Source: CAYRGG01 sp964423745 (lineage in GTDB: Bacteria; Pseudomonadota; Gammaproteobacteria; Competibacterales; Competibacteraceae). From it: a stretch of DNA of 64,000 nt. Below the pieces are notes generated by a model. That model was given only the letters and a program-made list of their open reading frames with translations, was not told the origin of the DNA and ran no database searches. Positions 63,602 to 64,000 of this stretch are shown here, in pieces. The translations under genes were made by a program, and so were the position numbers. Where the stretch lies: assembly GCA_964423745.1 (NCBI GenBank), contig CAYRGG010000013.1, forward strand, positions 22,796 through 86,795, read 5' to 3'. Within the stretch, counting starts at the first letter, position 1. Each line of letters opens with the position of its first letter.

Positions 63602-64000
63602 TCAGGCAATATGGCGAACCGTTGATGACGAATTTAAAACCTTCTCATAGGTGCGGGATAATCCCAAACGATCCCAGATGTTCAGGGTAGGTTCCGCTCG
63701 ATTCATGGTATAAAAATGCAACCCTGGCGCACCCTGTTCCAATAAGCGGCTGCACATATCGGTAACCACGTCAGTGCCGAACTCACGGATAGACGCTAAG
63801 TCATTACCAAAGCTTTGCAAGCGCTTACGAATCCACCGGGGAATTTCAGCCCCGCACATATCAGAAAAACGTGCTAGTTGAGTATAGTTGGTGATCGGCA
63901 TAATGCCAGGGACAATAGGCAAATCTATGCCTCGCCGTTCGCAATGATCGATAAAACTAAAATAAGCGTCGATATTATAAAAATATTGGGTAATGGCGCT
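63602..64000 (-). CDS. metF: Methylenetetrahydrofolate reductase, C-terminal part (cut by window edge)
   Basis: The frame continues off the right edge; about 132 residues are seen. It has the MetF signatures SAITQYFYNIDAYFSFID, LPIVPGIMPITNY and PGLHFYTMNRAEPT near the end. The enzyme reduces 5,10-methylene-THF to 5-methyl-THF with FAD and supplies methionine synthesis. It is 67 bp from the acetolactate-synthase-type gene on the same strand. Confidence 0.93.
   Translation of the reverse strand, partial: SAITQYFYNIDAYFSFIDHCERRGIDLPIVPGIMPITNYTQLARFSDMCGAEIPRWIRKRLQSFGNDLASIREFGTDVVTDMCSRLLEQGAPGLHFYTMNRAEPTLNIWDRLGLSRTYEKVLNSSSTVRHIA

Overview
The window is chromosomal DNA of a gammaproteobacterium. 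The evidence is conserved gene order: hemA diverges from a TPR gene-lolB-ispE-tRNA-Gln-prs-rplY-pth-ychF block. Further on, rlmE-ftsH-folP-glmM-tpiA-secG-tRNA-Leu(GAG) leads into a 14-gene nuo operon. This is a respiring organism with a complete proton-pumping complex I. Genus or species cannot be read from the sequence.

Region 1 (1-13.5 kb) is an accessory locus and the most interesting part. It holds a TolC-family outer-membrane channel (cut by the left edge), a PP2C phosphatase, a sigma-54 activator without a receiver domain, a cytoplasmic parvulin, a small lipoprotein, an FHA/transmembrane protein, an HlyD-type adaptor and a C39-peptidase ABC exporter with two N-terminal cyclic-nucleotide-binding-like domains. 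Five paralogous, cysteine-free proteins of 81-84 residues lie on the opposite strand in two arrays (two genes and three genes) flanking the exporter operon. All five share an N-terminal Gly-Gly and a SASGNAFL core. Each array has a well-spaced -24/-12 sigma-54 promoter upstream and a strong hairpin terminator at its end. I read this as a sigma-54-switched type I secretion system with its own small-protein cargo; the cargo family is not one I recognise.

Region 2 (13.8-21.3 kb) has a 1131-residue GlmS-like amidotransferase/SIS protein, a CinA protein with a damaged deamidase motif, a secreted acidic protein, a batD 3'-end pseudogene fragment, a LOV-like PAS protein lacking the photoactive cysteine, and several tiny membrane proteins, one too short for routine ORF calling.

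Region 3 (21.4-28.6 kb, minus strand) is a MoxR-DUF58-DUF4381-BatA-BatB-BatD operon. Region 4 (28.6-38.1 kb) is the housekeeping block around hemA plus a DegS-like protease. Region 5 (38.4-59.6 kb, plus strand) carries rlmE to secG, tRNA-Leu and nuoA-N. Region 6 (59.6-64 kb) has a MepK-like peptidase, an unusual CoaD-CoaE fusion, an acetolactate-synthase-type enzyme and the 3' part of metF, cut by the right edge.
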